Source: RGIG3701 sp030530205
Lineage (GTDB): Bacteria > Planctomycetota > Planctomycetia > Pirellulales > Thermoguttaceae
NCBI GenBank assembly: GCA_030530205.1
Contig: JAUMVK010000006.1
Location: 1 to 64,000, forward strand
Length of the DNA: 64,000 nucleotides
Direction: 5' to 3'
Below, piece after piece: positions 12,341 to 21,051 of this stretch. The translations under genes and the position numbers were made by a program. Below the pieces are notes generated by a model. That model ran no database searches. It was given only the letters and a program-made list of their open reading frames with translations, and was not told the DNA's origin. The first letter of the stretch is position 1, and each line of letters opens with the position of its first letter.

Positions 12341-13296
12341 TTAATTCCTGAACGTAAATTGCCCGAGTATTTTTTGTCAAGGCCCCGTAAAACCTCGGCC
12401 TCTTCCGGGCTGACGGACTGCGGAACGTTGATCATGATTTCGACGAGCAGGTCTCCCGGGACGCTTTTATATTGAATTCCAGCGCCTTTGACCCGGAGTT
12501 TCTTGCCGCTCGAGGTCCCGGCCGGAATATTCAGGATCCCCTCGCCTTTCGGCGTGGAGATCGAAACTTTTGCGCCGAGCGTCGCTTCTGAAATGGTAAC
12601 GGGGAGCTTGAGCAGAAGGTCTTTCCCCTGCCGCGTGAAAACCGGGTGCGGGAGGACCGTCACGTTAAGGACCAGGTCGCCGGCCGGCCCACCGTTTGGG
12701 GAGCGTTCACCCAGACCACTGAGTCGCAGTTTCTTGCCGGTTTCGATTCCCGCGGGAATTTTGGCTGTAACGGTTTTGACCTCGCCGGAACCGGATTGAA
12801 TACGGACTTCCACCTCACCGCCAAGGACGGAGTCCTCGAACGAAACGTTGATCGGGTGCTGGAGGTCCTGCCCCTTGACGGGAGCGCGTCTGCGCCGTCC
12901 GGTACTACCGCGGCGGCCAAACCCACCGAAGAAACTGCTTGGGTCGAAACCTCCGGCTCCTGAGCCTCCTGCGCCGCCGAACAGGTCGTCCATATTGAAC
13001 TCCCACTGGGCGCCGCCGGGGCCGGGGCCGTAACCATTAAAACCGCCGGTTCCCCCCTGAAATCCGCCGTTCTGCATATTTTCGAAATCGGGCCCGAACT
13101 GGTCGTACATTTTGCGTTTTTTGTCGTCGTTCAGGACGTCAAACGCCTGTTGGACCTCCTGAAATTTTTCTTTTGCGTTTTTATCATCAGGGTGAAGATC
13201 CGGGTGGTATTTTTTTGCCAGTTTACGGTACGCTTTGCCTATTTCTTCTTTTGAAGCCGTTTTTGAAACACCAAGGATTTTGTAATAATCAGCCAT
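12334..13296 (-). CDS. cbpA: DnaJ/CbpA-type co-chaperone
   Basis: The 320-aa protein starts with a J domain (DYYKILGVSKTAS, then the HPD triad at about 31-33), which stimulates DnaK ATPase. A Gly/Phe-rich linker follows (about 75-130), then a basic RRGSTGRRRRAP patch and the two beta-rich substrate-binding domains (KIPAGIETGKKLRLSGLG and NIPAGTSSGKKLRVKGAG). The four zinc-finger CXXCXGXG repeats of DnaJ are absent, which is why CbpA type is preferred. It overlaps rnpA by a few bases. Between this gene and the upstream Memo gene lies an AT-rich inverted repeat. Confidence 0.93.
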   Translation of the reverse strand: MADYYKILGVSKTASKEEIGKAYRKLAKKYHPDLHPDDKNAKEKFQEVQQAFDVLNDDKKRKMYDQFGPDFENMQNGGFQGGTGGFNGYGPGPGGAQWEFNMDDLFGGAGGSGAGGFDPSSFFGGFGRRGSTGRRRRAPVKGQDLQHPINVSFEDSVLGGEVEVRIQSGSGEVKTVTAKIPAGIETGKKLRLSGLGERSPNGGPAGDLVLNVTVLPHPVFTRQGKDLLLKLPVTISEATLGAKVSISTPKGEGILNIPAGTSSGKKLRVKGAGIQYKSVPGDLLVEIMINVPQSVSPEEAEVLRGLDKKYSGNLRSGIKW

Positions 13297-13314
13297 AAAA
13301 TTTACCCCTTTCTC

Positions 13315-13428
13315 AAATGAATAATGAATAACGAATAACGAATAATGACGGGAAAGAATTTAACCTTTCCAAGCCGCTTGAGTTTAACCTCTTTTTCCTC
13401 ATTATTCATTATTCGTTCTTAATACGAT
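13315..13428. repeat. AT-rich inverted-repeat element
   Basis: The left arm (13315-13348) is a run of GAATAATGA/GAATAACGA words. The right arm (13408-13428) is its inverse (TCATTATTCATTATTCGTT). About 60 bp of unrelated sequence lies between. The right arm supplies the last codons (RTNNE) and stop of the Memo-family gene, so the element inserted at or into that gene's 3' end. Its inverted repeat lies within the minus-strand run and could act as an attenuator or processing site upstream of cbpA. Confidence 0.75.
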
Positions 13429-14775
13429 GCTGGCGAACGAGACACAGCTGCGCGTTTCTTCGTCCACCGCCTGCTCGTAGCTCAAAAGTTGACCGCCGCT
13501 CGCCCGACTTAACAGTTCCAGGAGCCGGAGCAGGCAGTAGATCGGAGCCACGCCGCAGATTTTGTTTTGGTTCACGGTTTTCAAAATACTCTGCCAGAAC
13601 GCGCGTGAGTCGGTTTTCAGAATCGTTTCGAGGACCTCTGTGTCGGTCTCCCGGATTCGGTCCTGCCCTTCGGCATCGACCGGCTTGGAAGAAGAGTAAA
13701 TCGGTCCGACGTGCGCGAAGTTGGAGGAGGCGAGGAGGAAAAACCGCCCTTTTCCCGATTCTTCGTCGGACTGGATCAGTTCGGCCAGCGTTTCGAGAAA
13801 GAGGCGAACCACCTCGTTTTCGTCCGGGTATTCCACGTCCTTAGAGGCGAGGAACGGAACGAACGAGTTGACGAGGATCGGCACGATCCGGAGGTTACGC
13901 TTCTGCGTTTCGGCGAGGTATTTGAGAAAAATCGCCTGGAACTCTATCGAATGTTCGTCACGGTGTACGAAGTCATCGCCGAAAAGGTTCACGTTTTCTT
14001 TCGTTTTTTCTTCATTTAATGCCGAATATTTTTCCTGAAAGCGTTTTTCGGCCCGCTTTTCGAAATCGAGGTCCACGGGAAGCACGCCGAACGGGGTTTC
14101 GAAGCTTTTGGAGGAAAAAGCGAATTTCTCGCGCATCGGATTGTGCGAGGTCCCAAAAATCACGAAAACGTCTGCGTCCGCGGCTCCGTGTTTCAGGGCA
14201 CTGTACGTCCAGCCGTAGGAGGCGCCGCCGCGCTCAAAGTCGGCGTGATTCACGATGGCGCCGGAGATTTTGGCGGGAAATTTCGACTCCAGCGGCGTTT
14301 CCGGATCGTCGGCCTTCGCGATGATTTGAGGCATTTCGAGGATCTTCGCGATGGTCTTCTTCAGTTCCTTCACGTCTTTCGGGTACGCGCCCCCTGCCAT
14401 GGCCGCCGGGCGGTTGGGCTTGCGGGCGTAAGAGTTCATCTCGTTTTTCAGGAACTGCGCAAAGTTTGGACTGTCGAGGTAGTGCAGTTTATCGAGGTAT
14501 GCGACCATTTCTTTCAGGTCCTTCATCGAGACCGGCTCGTTGGTCTGCTGCTTAAACTCGTCGAGGATCTCCTGGAGCGTCCTCGTTCCGTCGAACATCG
14601 AGATCAGGATCGCCAGCGGGATCGGAAGCACCAGCGGCGGCGCGAAACCCTCGGGGTCCTCCAGAAGAAAGTGGTTTGGCTCCTTGGGCGCGTCTTCGTC
14701 CTGCGCGGCGGCCTGTTCCGGAGGCACGTAGGGGCAAAGGGTCAGGTTACGCATTGCGGGACGTTCGATGGTCAT
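13402..14775 (-). CDS. Memo-family protein (AmmeMemoRadiSam system protein B-like) with extra N-terminal domain
   Basis: The 457-aa product has a C-terminal Memo-like domain, about residues 120-455. Matching landmarks are AIVNHADFERGG (in place of the usual VPHAGY), FGTSHNPM, DEHSIEFQAIFLKYL, SSNFAHVGP and CGVAPIYCLLRL. The His, His and Cys expected at the metal site are all present. Residues 30-115 form a separate region (DGTRTLQEILDEF...AYLDKLHYLD) that resembles a PqqD-like or winged-helix fold. The family is linked to dioxygenase-like folds, but its bacterial reaction is uncertain. The AMMECR1 and specific radical SAM partners are not adjacent. The C-terminus is encoded by the AT-rich repeat. 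Confidence 0.8.
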   Translation of the reverse strand: MTIERPAMRNLTLCPYVPPEQAAAQDEDAPKEPNHFLLEDPEGFAPPLVLPIPLAILISMFDGTRTLQEILDEFKQQTNEPVSMKDLKEMVAYLDKLHYLDSPNFAQFLKNEMNSYARKPNRPAAMAGGAYPKDVKELKKTIAKILEMPQIIAKADDPETPLESKFPAKISGAIVNHADFERGGASYGWTYSALKHGAADADVFVIFGTSHNPMREKFAFSSKSFETPFGVLPVDLDFEKRAEKRFQEKYSALNEEKTKENVNLFGDDFVHRDEHSIEFQAIFLKYLAETQKRNLRIVPILVNSFVPFLASKDVEYPDENEVVRLFLETLAELIQSDEESGKGRFFLLASSNFAHVGPIYSSSKPVDAEGQDRIRETDTEVLETILKTDSRAFWQSILKTVNQNKICGVAPIYCLLRLLELLSRASGGQLLSYEQAVDEETRSCVSFASIVLRTNNE

Positions 14776-14826
14776 AAAAAAGCCCTTTATCTTTTTAGCG
14801 TTCCTTTGAGAAAACTCTCGTAATTT

Positions 14827-15519
14827 TTACTTTTTTATCTCTCTGCACCGGATGCTCTTGATCTTCGTCTCGCAGCAGTAATTCGTCACGCCGACCGGTT
14901 TCGAGTAATCCACCTCAAACCGGGTCGTGAAGGTGTTCCCCTCCCGCATGGCTTTGGTGATGAGTTTGTCATCCATCCAGCCTTCGATCCGGTCGTCATA
15001 GACTTTCACGCGGAAAGTGTACCACTGATTGGCTTTGGTCGAAAGAAGCTCCATCGTTTCGTTTTCGCTCGCGTCAAAGCCGTTAATGCTCGAGAAACCG
15101 AAGACGCTGCCGCCCCAGCCGCCGTTGATGAACGTGACGAAACCGTCCGCGCCGACCGGGCAGGTGATCGCGGCGTAAAAGTCGGATCCCATCGTGCGCA
15201 TGGCCGTGACTTCGATCTCGAAGTTGGATTTGAACGGAAAGTCCTGATTCAGAGCGATCCCGGAAACCATCGCGCCCATTCCGATGGTCATGATGCCGTC
15301 TTCGACGGTGACGTCCGCTTCGCCGCCGAAATTAGGGACTTTCCAGCCGGCCAGATCTTTTCCGTTGAAGAGGGAGATCCAGCCGTCCTCGCCGGGCGTC
15401 ATGGAAAGTTTGCCCTCATTGGGGGCGGACTGGGCGGAAACCTGCGGCGGAAGGAAAACGGCCGCGGCGGTCAAAACGGCAAACAAAAAGGCTGCGAGGG
15501 AGAAAATGCGTGCGTTCAT
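14827..15519 (-). CDS. Secreted DUF1080 (3-keto-disaccharide hydrolase-like) protein
   Basis: The 230-aa protein has a signal peptide (about 1-29, ending near VSAQ). A single concanavalin-like beta-sandwich domain opens with the DUF1080 hallmark WISLFNGKDLAGWKVP. Later GGWGG and WYTFRVKVYDDRIEGWMDDK segments fit the family. Some relatives hydrolyse 3-keto-glycosides or bind carbohydrate, and planctomycetes carry many copies. Substrate is unknown here. It sits 152 bp downstream of the HzsA-like gene and 51 bp before the Memo gene on the same strand. Confidence 0.85.
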   Translation of the reverse strand: MNARIFSLAAFLFAVLTAAAVFLPPQVSAQSAPNEGKLSMTPGEDGWISLFNGKDLAGWKVPNFGGEADVTVEDGIMTIGMGAMVSGIALNQDFPFKSNFEIEVTAMRTMGSDFYAAITCPVGADGFVTFINGGWGGSVFGFSSINGFDASENETMELLSTKANQWYTFRVKVYDDRIEGWMDDKLITKAMREGNTFTTRFEVDYSKPVGVTNYCCETKIKSIRCREIKK

Positions 15520-15671
15520 GGGGTGACTCCTGAAATGAGAGGAAAGGCTTTAATTGGACTCATTAATTATAGTGCATTCGCGCAGAAATGGAAGGGGGGG
15601 AGCGTTTGTCCTACGTGAAGGGCCCCCTCTTTCAAAAACTTCTTAATATTGGAATTGATTTAAACTTTCAA

Positions 15672-18347
15672 TTATTCCGCATCAGGCCCTTCAATGATTT
15701 CCCCGCGCTGCTGGCGGGCCTGGTCCTCCACCTTGAACGTCCCGTAAAACAGACTGTTCCCCGCGTCCATCCAAATGTAAACCCGCTCCTTCTCTTCCGG
15801 GCTGAGCTGAACGTTGTGGTGCGCCGGCTCCAAATACTGCGTCAGTCGGGACGCAAAGGTTCCGACTTTTCCGATCGGCGTGAGCGGCTCGAAATTATTC
15901 TCGGGGTTTCCCCATGCACTCCAGACCACAAACGGGCGCAAGTTCGAGTACGATTTCGTGTACTGGCCGTCCAGCGTTCCGGTCAGGTCGATCCCGTTCG
16001 GCTCCTCCGCATTGTGGCATTTCACGCAGTGCTGATCCCAGACCGGCTGCACGAGACGCACGTACGAAAACGGTCGGCTCCCGTCCGGCCCAGGCACGAT
16101 TTTCGACGGTTCACGCTGCCCGGCGAGCGGCTGACGCGCGGACGGCTCCGGGGTCTTCATCCGGTCCTCGTGGCAGCCGATGCAGTTCGCGTTTTCGCCC
16201 GGCTGGACGTACGTTAGCGAGCGCATCGTCTGAACGGCGCGGCCCTGCTCATCCAACGCCTGGAAAAGGACCGGCACGCAGGCGGGAAGCTCGAAAAACG
16301 CGCTCCCGTCCTCTTCCACCGGGACCGTTCCGAGGACCTGCTTCCCCGGCGACGCGTTGGCGAAACCGAGCATCGGCTGGTTCGCGTGAGGCGTGGATTT
16401 CGGAAGGACCTGCACGATGCGCAGCGCTTTGATCTTCGTCCCTTCCGGGAGTTTCGGCGTTCCATCGTAAACGTTTTGCATCAGGATGGTCCCGAAAACG
16501 TTCCGCGGGATCTCCCACCGACTGACCACCGGCGGCACGGCATCCGTCACGACGTAAGGCCGGAAATCCGAGTAGATCCTCCGTTTCGGCGGAGTGAGCG
16601 GAATCGCCCAGAGGCTCGAAATGTTCGCGTCGCGGTAAATCAGCTCCCGGTTCCCCCACCGGTCGCAGAAGTAAAGGCCGTAATGATTCGGAATGTTCGC
16701 GCACACTTCGCCAAAAAGCCGGTCGTAACTGTACGAGGCGATGAAGCACTCCTCCGAAAGCGGGAACGGGGCCTTGAACGTCTGCCCGGGCCAGCGTCTT
16801 TGCGACTCGCTTTCCGGCAGGCGGACGCCGGGCTGGCTGGAGTACCAGTTTTTAGCCGGCTCGGAGTCAAAATCGACGTAGCCTCGTCCGCCGGCCAGCG
16901 GGGCCTCGGTTTCCGGGTACGCCACGTCCGGCGTGAGCCGCTCGATGGGTTCCGGCCCGTCAACCCCTTTCGAGGGATCGACCAAAATCACGGAACCGGC
17001 GGAAAGACCGTGGTGCGGGCCGCCGATCGCCATCACTTTGGAGGAGTTGGGGACCTGCCGCGCCTCCCAGATCCCGCACGGGACGAAAGTATTGTTTCCG
17101 TAGAAGATCCGGACGTCTGTCCCGTCAAGGCGCGTCTGCCAGAGATTCTGGTAGTGCACCGCGTTCCGGTCCACGTAGTCCCAGCGCGTGTAGAGGATCC
17201 GGCCATTTTCCAGAACGGTCGGGTCCCACTCGTTCGTTTCGTGGAACGAGATCGGACGGATCGCGGAGCCGTCCGCGTTCATGAGCGTCAGCGTGTACAG
17301 GTAGCATGGCCCACCGCCGCAGCGGTGAAACGTTCCGCGGAGCGTCGAGAGGTAAATGATCTCGCCCGTCGGTGAGACGCACGGCGCGAATGAGTCGGCC
17401 TCGCCCCGCGTGAGCTGGCGCACGTTTTTCCCATCGGAATCCATCGCCCAAATCTGGTACCGCTGCGCCATTTTCTCCGAATCTCGCCATTCTTTCGGCG
17501 CGGAATCGCACGCGCAGAATGCCGTGTAAATAGTCTTTCCGTCCGGCGAAATGTCTGACTTCATGAAGTTTCCCGTGGGAAAAGCGTTGGCGGCGAGCTG
17601 GCGCGTCCGGAACGATTTTCCCGGCTCTTCCAGAACGAAAAGACCGCCCCCCGGTCGGGCCGCGTAGCCGTAAACCTGGGTGAGCTGATGACTCATTGCC
17701 GAGGGGACGTGCTTGACGAAAAGAAGCGCGCCGGTCTGAAATTCGGGCCGGGCCAGAAGCCGCTCACGTTTTTTCTGATGAAGCGTCCGCCAGAGGGTTT
17801 CCCAATCGGCCTCCGTCAGCGGGGAAGGCGCGGCGGAAACTTCACTTGAAGCTGGACCGGCCATCCGTGCGATCGCTTCGCGGTAAGACCGGGCCTCGCG
17901 AGGCGTGTTGATCCCGTCCTGAAGCCGCCAGTCCCACTCGATGAGCGCCTCGGCCAGCGCCGGCGGAAGGTCCGGGAAACAAGCGATCGGCTCGAAAGTG
18001 CGCTCCGGGCGCTGAGGCTCCAGATTTTCGGTCGTGACGGGCAGCGCGCCGGATTTGGTGATCGTTTTGACCCCGGTCGGTCCGTTCAGCTCAATGGTTT
18101 CTCCGTCGCCGACCTCCGCGACGACGCGATACAAAGGCCCGACTGTGCCGTCGTCCCGCGTGGCGTTCGGAAACCCAAGGATCAAAACCTGGGACTTTCC
18201 GCCCCAGAAGTGCCAGACCCCTGCCGCGGTCCCGTAGGAAACCGACGCCGGCTGGCCATTGATCGAAACGGTGAGACCACCCGCAGAAAAAGCGGACGCG
18301 GTGAAAACGAAAAAGACGCAAAAAAGGAGGGCGGGAAGGTGCTTCAT
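15672..18347 (-). CDS. HzsA-like secreted protein with beta-propeller and two CXXCH motifs
   Basis: The 891-aa protein has a signal peptide (1-21). The middle part holds PD40/TolB-like propeller blades, for example SDISPDGKTIYTAF, QIWAMDSDGKNVRQLTRGE and PCVSPTGEIIYLSTLRG. The C-terminal part carries two c-type haem motifs, CIGCH (about 722) and CVKCH (about 774), the second in a WDQHCVKCHN context typical of planctomycete cytochrome-like proteins. The overall arrangement resembles the alpha subunit of hydrazine synthase and its many non-anammox relatives. No HzsB or HzsC partner is present, so hydrazine synthesis is not implied. It probably acts in the periplasm in electron transfer or polymer breakdown. 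Confidence 0.75.
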   Translation of the reverse strand: MKHLPALLFCVFFVFTASAFSAGGLTVSINGQPASVSYGTAAGVWHFWGGKSQVLILGFPNATRDDGTVGPLYRVVAEVGDGETIELNGPTGVKTITKSGALPVTTENLEPQRPERTFEPIACFPDLPPALAEALIEWDWRLQDGINTPREARSYREAIARMAGPASSEVSAAPSPLTEADWETLWRTLHQKKRERLLARPEFQTGALLFVKHVPSAMSHQLTQVYGYAARPGGGLFVLEEPGKSFRTRQLAANAFPTGNFMKSDISPDGKTIYTAFCACDSAPKEWRDSEKMAQRYQIWAMDSDGKNVRQLTRGEADSFAPCVSPTGEIIYLSTLRGTFHRCGGGPCYLYTLTLMNADGSAIRPISFHETNEWDPTVLENGRILYTRWDYVDRNAVHYQNLWQTRLDGTDVRIFYGNNTFVPCGIWEARQVPNSSKVMAIGGPHHGLSAGSVILVDPSKGVDGPEPIERLTPDVAYPETEAPLAGGRGYVDFDSEPAKNWYSSQPGVRLPESESQRRWPGQTFKAPFPLSEECFIASYSYDRLFGEVCANIPNHYGLYFCDRWGNRELIYRDANISSLWAIPLTPPKRRIYSDFRPYVVTDAVPPVVSRWEIPRNVFGTILMQNVYDGTPKLPEGTKIKALRIVQVLPKSTPHANQPMLGFANASPGKQVLGTVPVEEDGSAFFELPACVPVLFQALDEQGRAVQTMRSLTYVQPGENANCIGCHEDRMKTPEPSARQPLAGQREPSKIVPGPDGSRPFSYVRLVQPVWDQHCVKCHNAEEPNGIDLTGTLDGQYTKSYSNLRPFVVWSAWGNPENNFEPLTPIGKVGTFASRLTQYLEPAHHNVQLSPEEKERVYIWMDAGNSLFYGTFKVEDQARQQRGEIIEGPDAE

Positions 18348-18405
18348 GGGAGTTTTGAGGGTTTGAGTTTGGGGGATCGATTTTTTCCATGAGTTTCAGC
18401 GACGC

Positions 18406-19170
18406 TTATTCCCAGACCAGCTTACCGTCACGCAAAATCGCGGGGCGGGCGACGGCCGTGTTCATTTTGGTCTCGGGATTGCGTCGATTCACGCCGACCA
18501 TGATGCGAGGCTCCCCTTTTTCCGTCGGGGGGATCTCGTAAACTCCGGTGCTCACGTCGATCGGCTGGGAGGTCTGGACCTTGAAGTCGGGCGAGCACTG
18601 GGCCGTCCTCTCGCTGCTGTACCGGCCGCACCAGAAAGAGCCATTCGCCCACGCGAACGCCTGGATCCCGTACGTGGTTTTTCCCGGGACGGTGAAACGT
18701 TCCACGACTTTGAAATCGCGCGTCATTTTGCGCACGATGTTCTCGTCGGGGGTCTGCGTGGCGGGTTTCTGCGCGATGTAGAAGAAACCATCGTGGAACG
18801 TGATCCCGTCGCCGCCCTGTTCCATCGGGATCTTTTCGAGCAGCTCAAGCGTTTTGCAGTCATGCACGAACGTCCAGTGCGTGACTTCTTTGGAGGGCCA
18901 GCCGAGCGCCACGGAAACGTAGAGTTTCCCGTCCACGACGCAGCAGTCGCCGTAGTGGGTCGGGACGGGGATCTTCTTCACGATTTTCCCTTCCAGATCC
19001 GTCTGCACGAGCCACGTGGTGAAGCTCCAGAAGATGAACTCGCCGTCGCTCGCGAACCCTTGCAAGTGGCCGGGGTACTCGCCCTCACACGGGATCTCCT
19101 TCGCGCTGAGCGTCGGGAGAAAAACCAGCGAAAGGCCTAAAAAAACGAGGGAACAAAAAACGGAACGCAT
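18406..19170 (-). CDS. Secreted beta-propeller-like protein, function unknown
   Basis: The 254-aa product has a signal peptide (1-23, ending LSAKE). The rest reads as repeated beta strands with aromatic turns (GFASDGEFIFWSF, DCCVVDGKLYVSV, GDGITFHDGFFYIAQ, QAFAWANGSFWCGRY). This fits a small propeller such as the quinoprotein/NHL type, but no catalytic motif is visible. It lies 58 bp upstream of the HzsA-like gene and 20 bp downstream of the radical SAM gene, all on one strand, so these may form one operon. Confidence 0.55.
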   Translation of the reverse strand: MRSVFCSLVFLGLSLVFLPTLSAKEIPCEGEYPGHLQGFASDGEFIFWSFTTWLVQTDLEGKIVKKIPVPTHYGDCCVVDGKLYVSVALGWPSKEVTHWTFVHDCKTLELLEKIPMEQGGDGITFHDGFFYIAQKPATQTPDENIVRKMTRDFKVVERFTVPGKTTYGIQAFAWANGSFWCGRYSSERTAQCSPDFKVQTSQPIDVSTGVYEIPPTEKGEPRIMVGVNRRNPETKMNTAVARPAILRDGKLVWE

Positions 19171-19190
19171 GGCTTTCCTTTCTCAAATTT

Positions 19191-20117
19191 TCAAAATGGT
19201 TTGGCTTGGGAATTTCTGATGCGCTCCAACTGCTCGGCTTCCACCAGAACCGTCGTTTCGGGGCAAATCGTGCAGGCTTGCAGAGGGCCGCGCATAAAAA
19301 ACAGATGCTCAACGATTTCGTTCTGGGTGGCGGTTTCCTGCAGCGGTTTGTACGTCTGGGTCACGGCCCAGTTTTCATTCAAAACCCCTTCGCGGTACGC
19401 ACGGGCCGCATTCGCAAGGATGCTGCACCGGAACAACTGATTGTCCGTCAGGTTGAAGCACGTATTGGGGCCACACATGGTCCAGGCTTTTCCGGGGTCG
19501 CTGTGAAACGGCTGCGGCTGGCCATTTTCGTCGATTTCATAGTAGCGTTTCCAGCGGCTCGAACTTGGAATGATCGTCACCCAGACGCCTGCCCCTTCCA
19601 GACGGCTGCAAATTTCCTGGAATTTCTTTTCGTTTTCCACCCCCGTCAGATGGCGGGAAAGGAGGACCTGCGTGTTTGTCTCCCGAAGCGCGTCCAACAG
19701 AGAATCGGGTTTTCCCGGAAACAGGAGAGCGTTCGAGGTCAGCACCAGCCGGGACTCGGGCCAAAACTTTCGTGCGGCACGTAAAATGCGTTCCAGCTCG
19801 GGATGAAGCAGCGGCTCACCTCCCAGGATCCCCAGTTTTCGGGGCGTGACTTTTTGACTCCAGACCTCAAAAGAATGGATCAGCTCATCTGCCGGGATGA
19901 GCCCTTTCCGAAATGGATTCAGGTGGGAGCAGAACAGGCACTTCAGATTGCACCCGTTGGCGACATAAACCTCCATTTTGCGCAATTTGGCCCGGCCCTG
20001 GGAATCGACAAAAATCGATTTTCCCAGTCCGGAGTAATAAAGAAAACGCATGATGGGAAACCCCAACAGGTTACGAAAGCCGGAACGAATCGTCCGCAAA
20101 AATTTTGTGCCGTTCAT
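19191..20117 (-). CDS. Radical SAM enzyme
   Basis: The 308-aa protein has the cluster motif CNLKCLFC (CxxxCxxC), which binds a 4Fe-4S cluster and SAM, and the GGEPLLHPEL motif that follows it in this superfamily. Further cysteines near the C-terminus (CGPNTC, FRCSIL, ACTICPE) could bind an auxiliary cluster in SPASM style. The N-terminus has a basic, hydrophobic start. The target is unknown. No short precursor peptide gene was seen next to it, so a RiPP role is not supported. Genes on both sides are within 20 bp. Confidence 0.8.
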   Translation of the reverse strand: MNGTKFLRTIRSGFRNLLGFPIMRFLYYSGLGKSIFVDSQGRAKLRKMEVYVANGCNLKCLFCSHLNPFRKGLIPADELIHSFEVWSQKVTPRKLGILGGEPLLHPELERILRAARKFWPESRLVLTSNALLFPGKPDSLLDALRETNTQVLLSRHLTGVENEKKFQEICSRLEGAGVWVTIIPSSSRWKRYYEIDENGQPQPFHSDPGKAWTMCGPNTCFNLTDNQLFRCSILANAARAYREGVLNENWAVTQTYKPLQETATQNEIVEHLFFMRGPLQACTICPETTVLVEAEQLERIRNSQAKPF

Positions 20118-20134
20118 GAGGAATCCTTGGGGGT

Positions 20135-20989
20135 TTATTTCAGCTCGAAGTCCGTGTAGATCGGCGAGTGGTCCGAGACGTCCAGAGCGTCCTGGTCCAA
20201 AATCACACGCATGGTTTTTACGTGGATTTTAGCCTTTTCCACGAAAATGTGGTCGATCGAGTTGGCCTTCACGTTTCCCGTCTTGCGCGGGGTTCCGTGG
20301 TATTTACCGTCCGGCCCTTTCACAGGGTCGCCGTGGTGAGAGGCTTCGGGCGAGGCGGAGTCGGCGATCTCCTGCGCGCTGAAAAAGCCTTTTTCGTTCA
20401 GTAATTTGTGCGCGTCACTGCCGGGCCGCGAGTTTAAATCCCCGCCGCCGATGGCCGGGCAGTTCCATTTTGCCTGGAGCTTTTCCAGCCGGCTTGCGAT
20501 CATCTGCGAGTTGGTCAGCCGAATGGAATCGTTTTCCGGTCCGCCTTTCCACCAGTAGTGGGTCGAAAACGCGATGAACGTCTTGCCCGACTTGCGGACT
20601 TTCAGCACGGCCCAGGTCATTCCCTTGCTCCGGTCCAGCTTGAGGTCGAAGGCGTCGAAGCCGCTTTCCAGAAGTTCGAGGCGCGATTTTTTGTAGAGGA
20701 GCGGGACGTAATCGGCGGGGTCTTCATCGGCTCCAATGACACCATAATCCGCGGCCAAATCCTTGAAAAGGCTGGATTTCCACCAGTTCGGGGTGACTTC
20801 CTGAAGCGCGATCAGGTCCGGATCGTACCGCTTGAAAACAGCGGTGAATGCAGCGTCACGCCCCTCGACGGGGTTTCCGAAATAATCGCCCCAAATGTTG
20901 GCCGCGAGAAAACGAAGCTCCTCCCCCTGCGCGGCAAATGAGAGGAACGAGAAGAACAAAACGGTGAGGGGGAAAATGGTCTGTTTCAT
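20135..20989 (-). CDS. Secreted endonuclease/exonuclease/phosphatase-family protein
   Basis: The 284-aa protein starts with a signal peptide (MKQTIFPLTVLFFSFLSFAA). The EEP fold is shown by FLAANIWGD, DLIALQEVT (metal Glu), AFSTHYWW, GGGDLNSRPGSD and the final SDHSPIY (catalytic Asp-His). The fold includes DNases, sphingomyelinases and phosphoinositide phosphatases; the export signal points to an external phosphodiester. The open frame extends upstream to 21436, but that part runs through an intergenic gap and the neighbouring gene, so I chose the ATG at 20989 at the signal peptide. Confidence 0.85.
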   Translation of the reverse strand: MKQTIFPLTVLFFSFLSFAAQGEELRFLAANIWGDYFGNPVEGRDAAFTAVFKRYDPDLIALQEVTPNWWKSSLFKDLAADYGVIGADEDPADYVPLLYKKSRLELLESGFDAFDLKLDRSKGMTWAVLKVRKSGKTFIAFSTHYWWKGGPENDSIRLTNSQMIASRLEKLQAKWNCPAIGGGDLNSRPGSDAHKLLNEKGFFSAQEIADSASPEASHHGDPVKGPDGKYHGTPRKTGNVKANSIDHIFVEKAKIHVKTMRVILDQDALDVSDHSPIYTDFELK

Positions 20990-21051
20990 GGCGGGGAGTT
21001 TGGGGAAAAAAGGTTTGTTTGATTCAATGATTTTCTGCGTTTTGGAGTGCT

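Noticed and set aside
15585..15645. Possible terminator after the HzsA-like gene
   Set aside because: A G-run and a C-run could pair, but the arms do not align beyond 6 bp and no proper T-tract follows on the minus strand.
15672..18347. True hydrazine synthase alpha subunit
   Set aside because: There are no HzsB/HzsC genes or other anammox genes, and HzsA-like proteins are common in ordinary planctomycetes.
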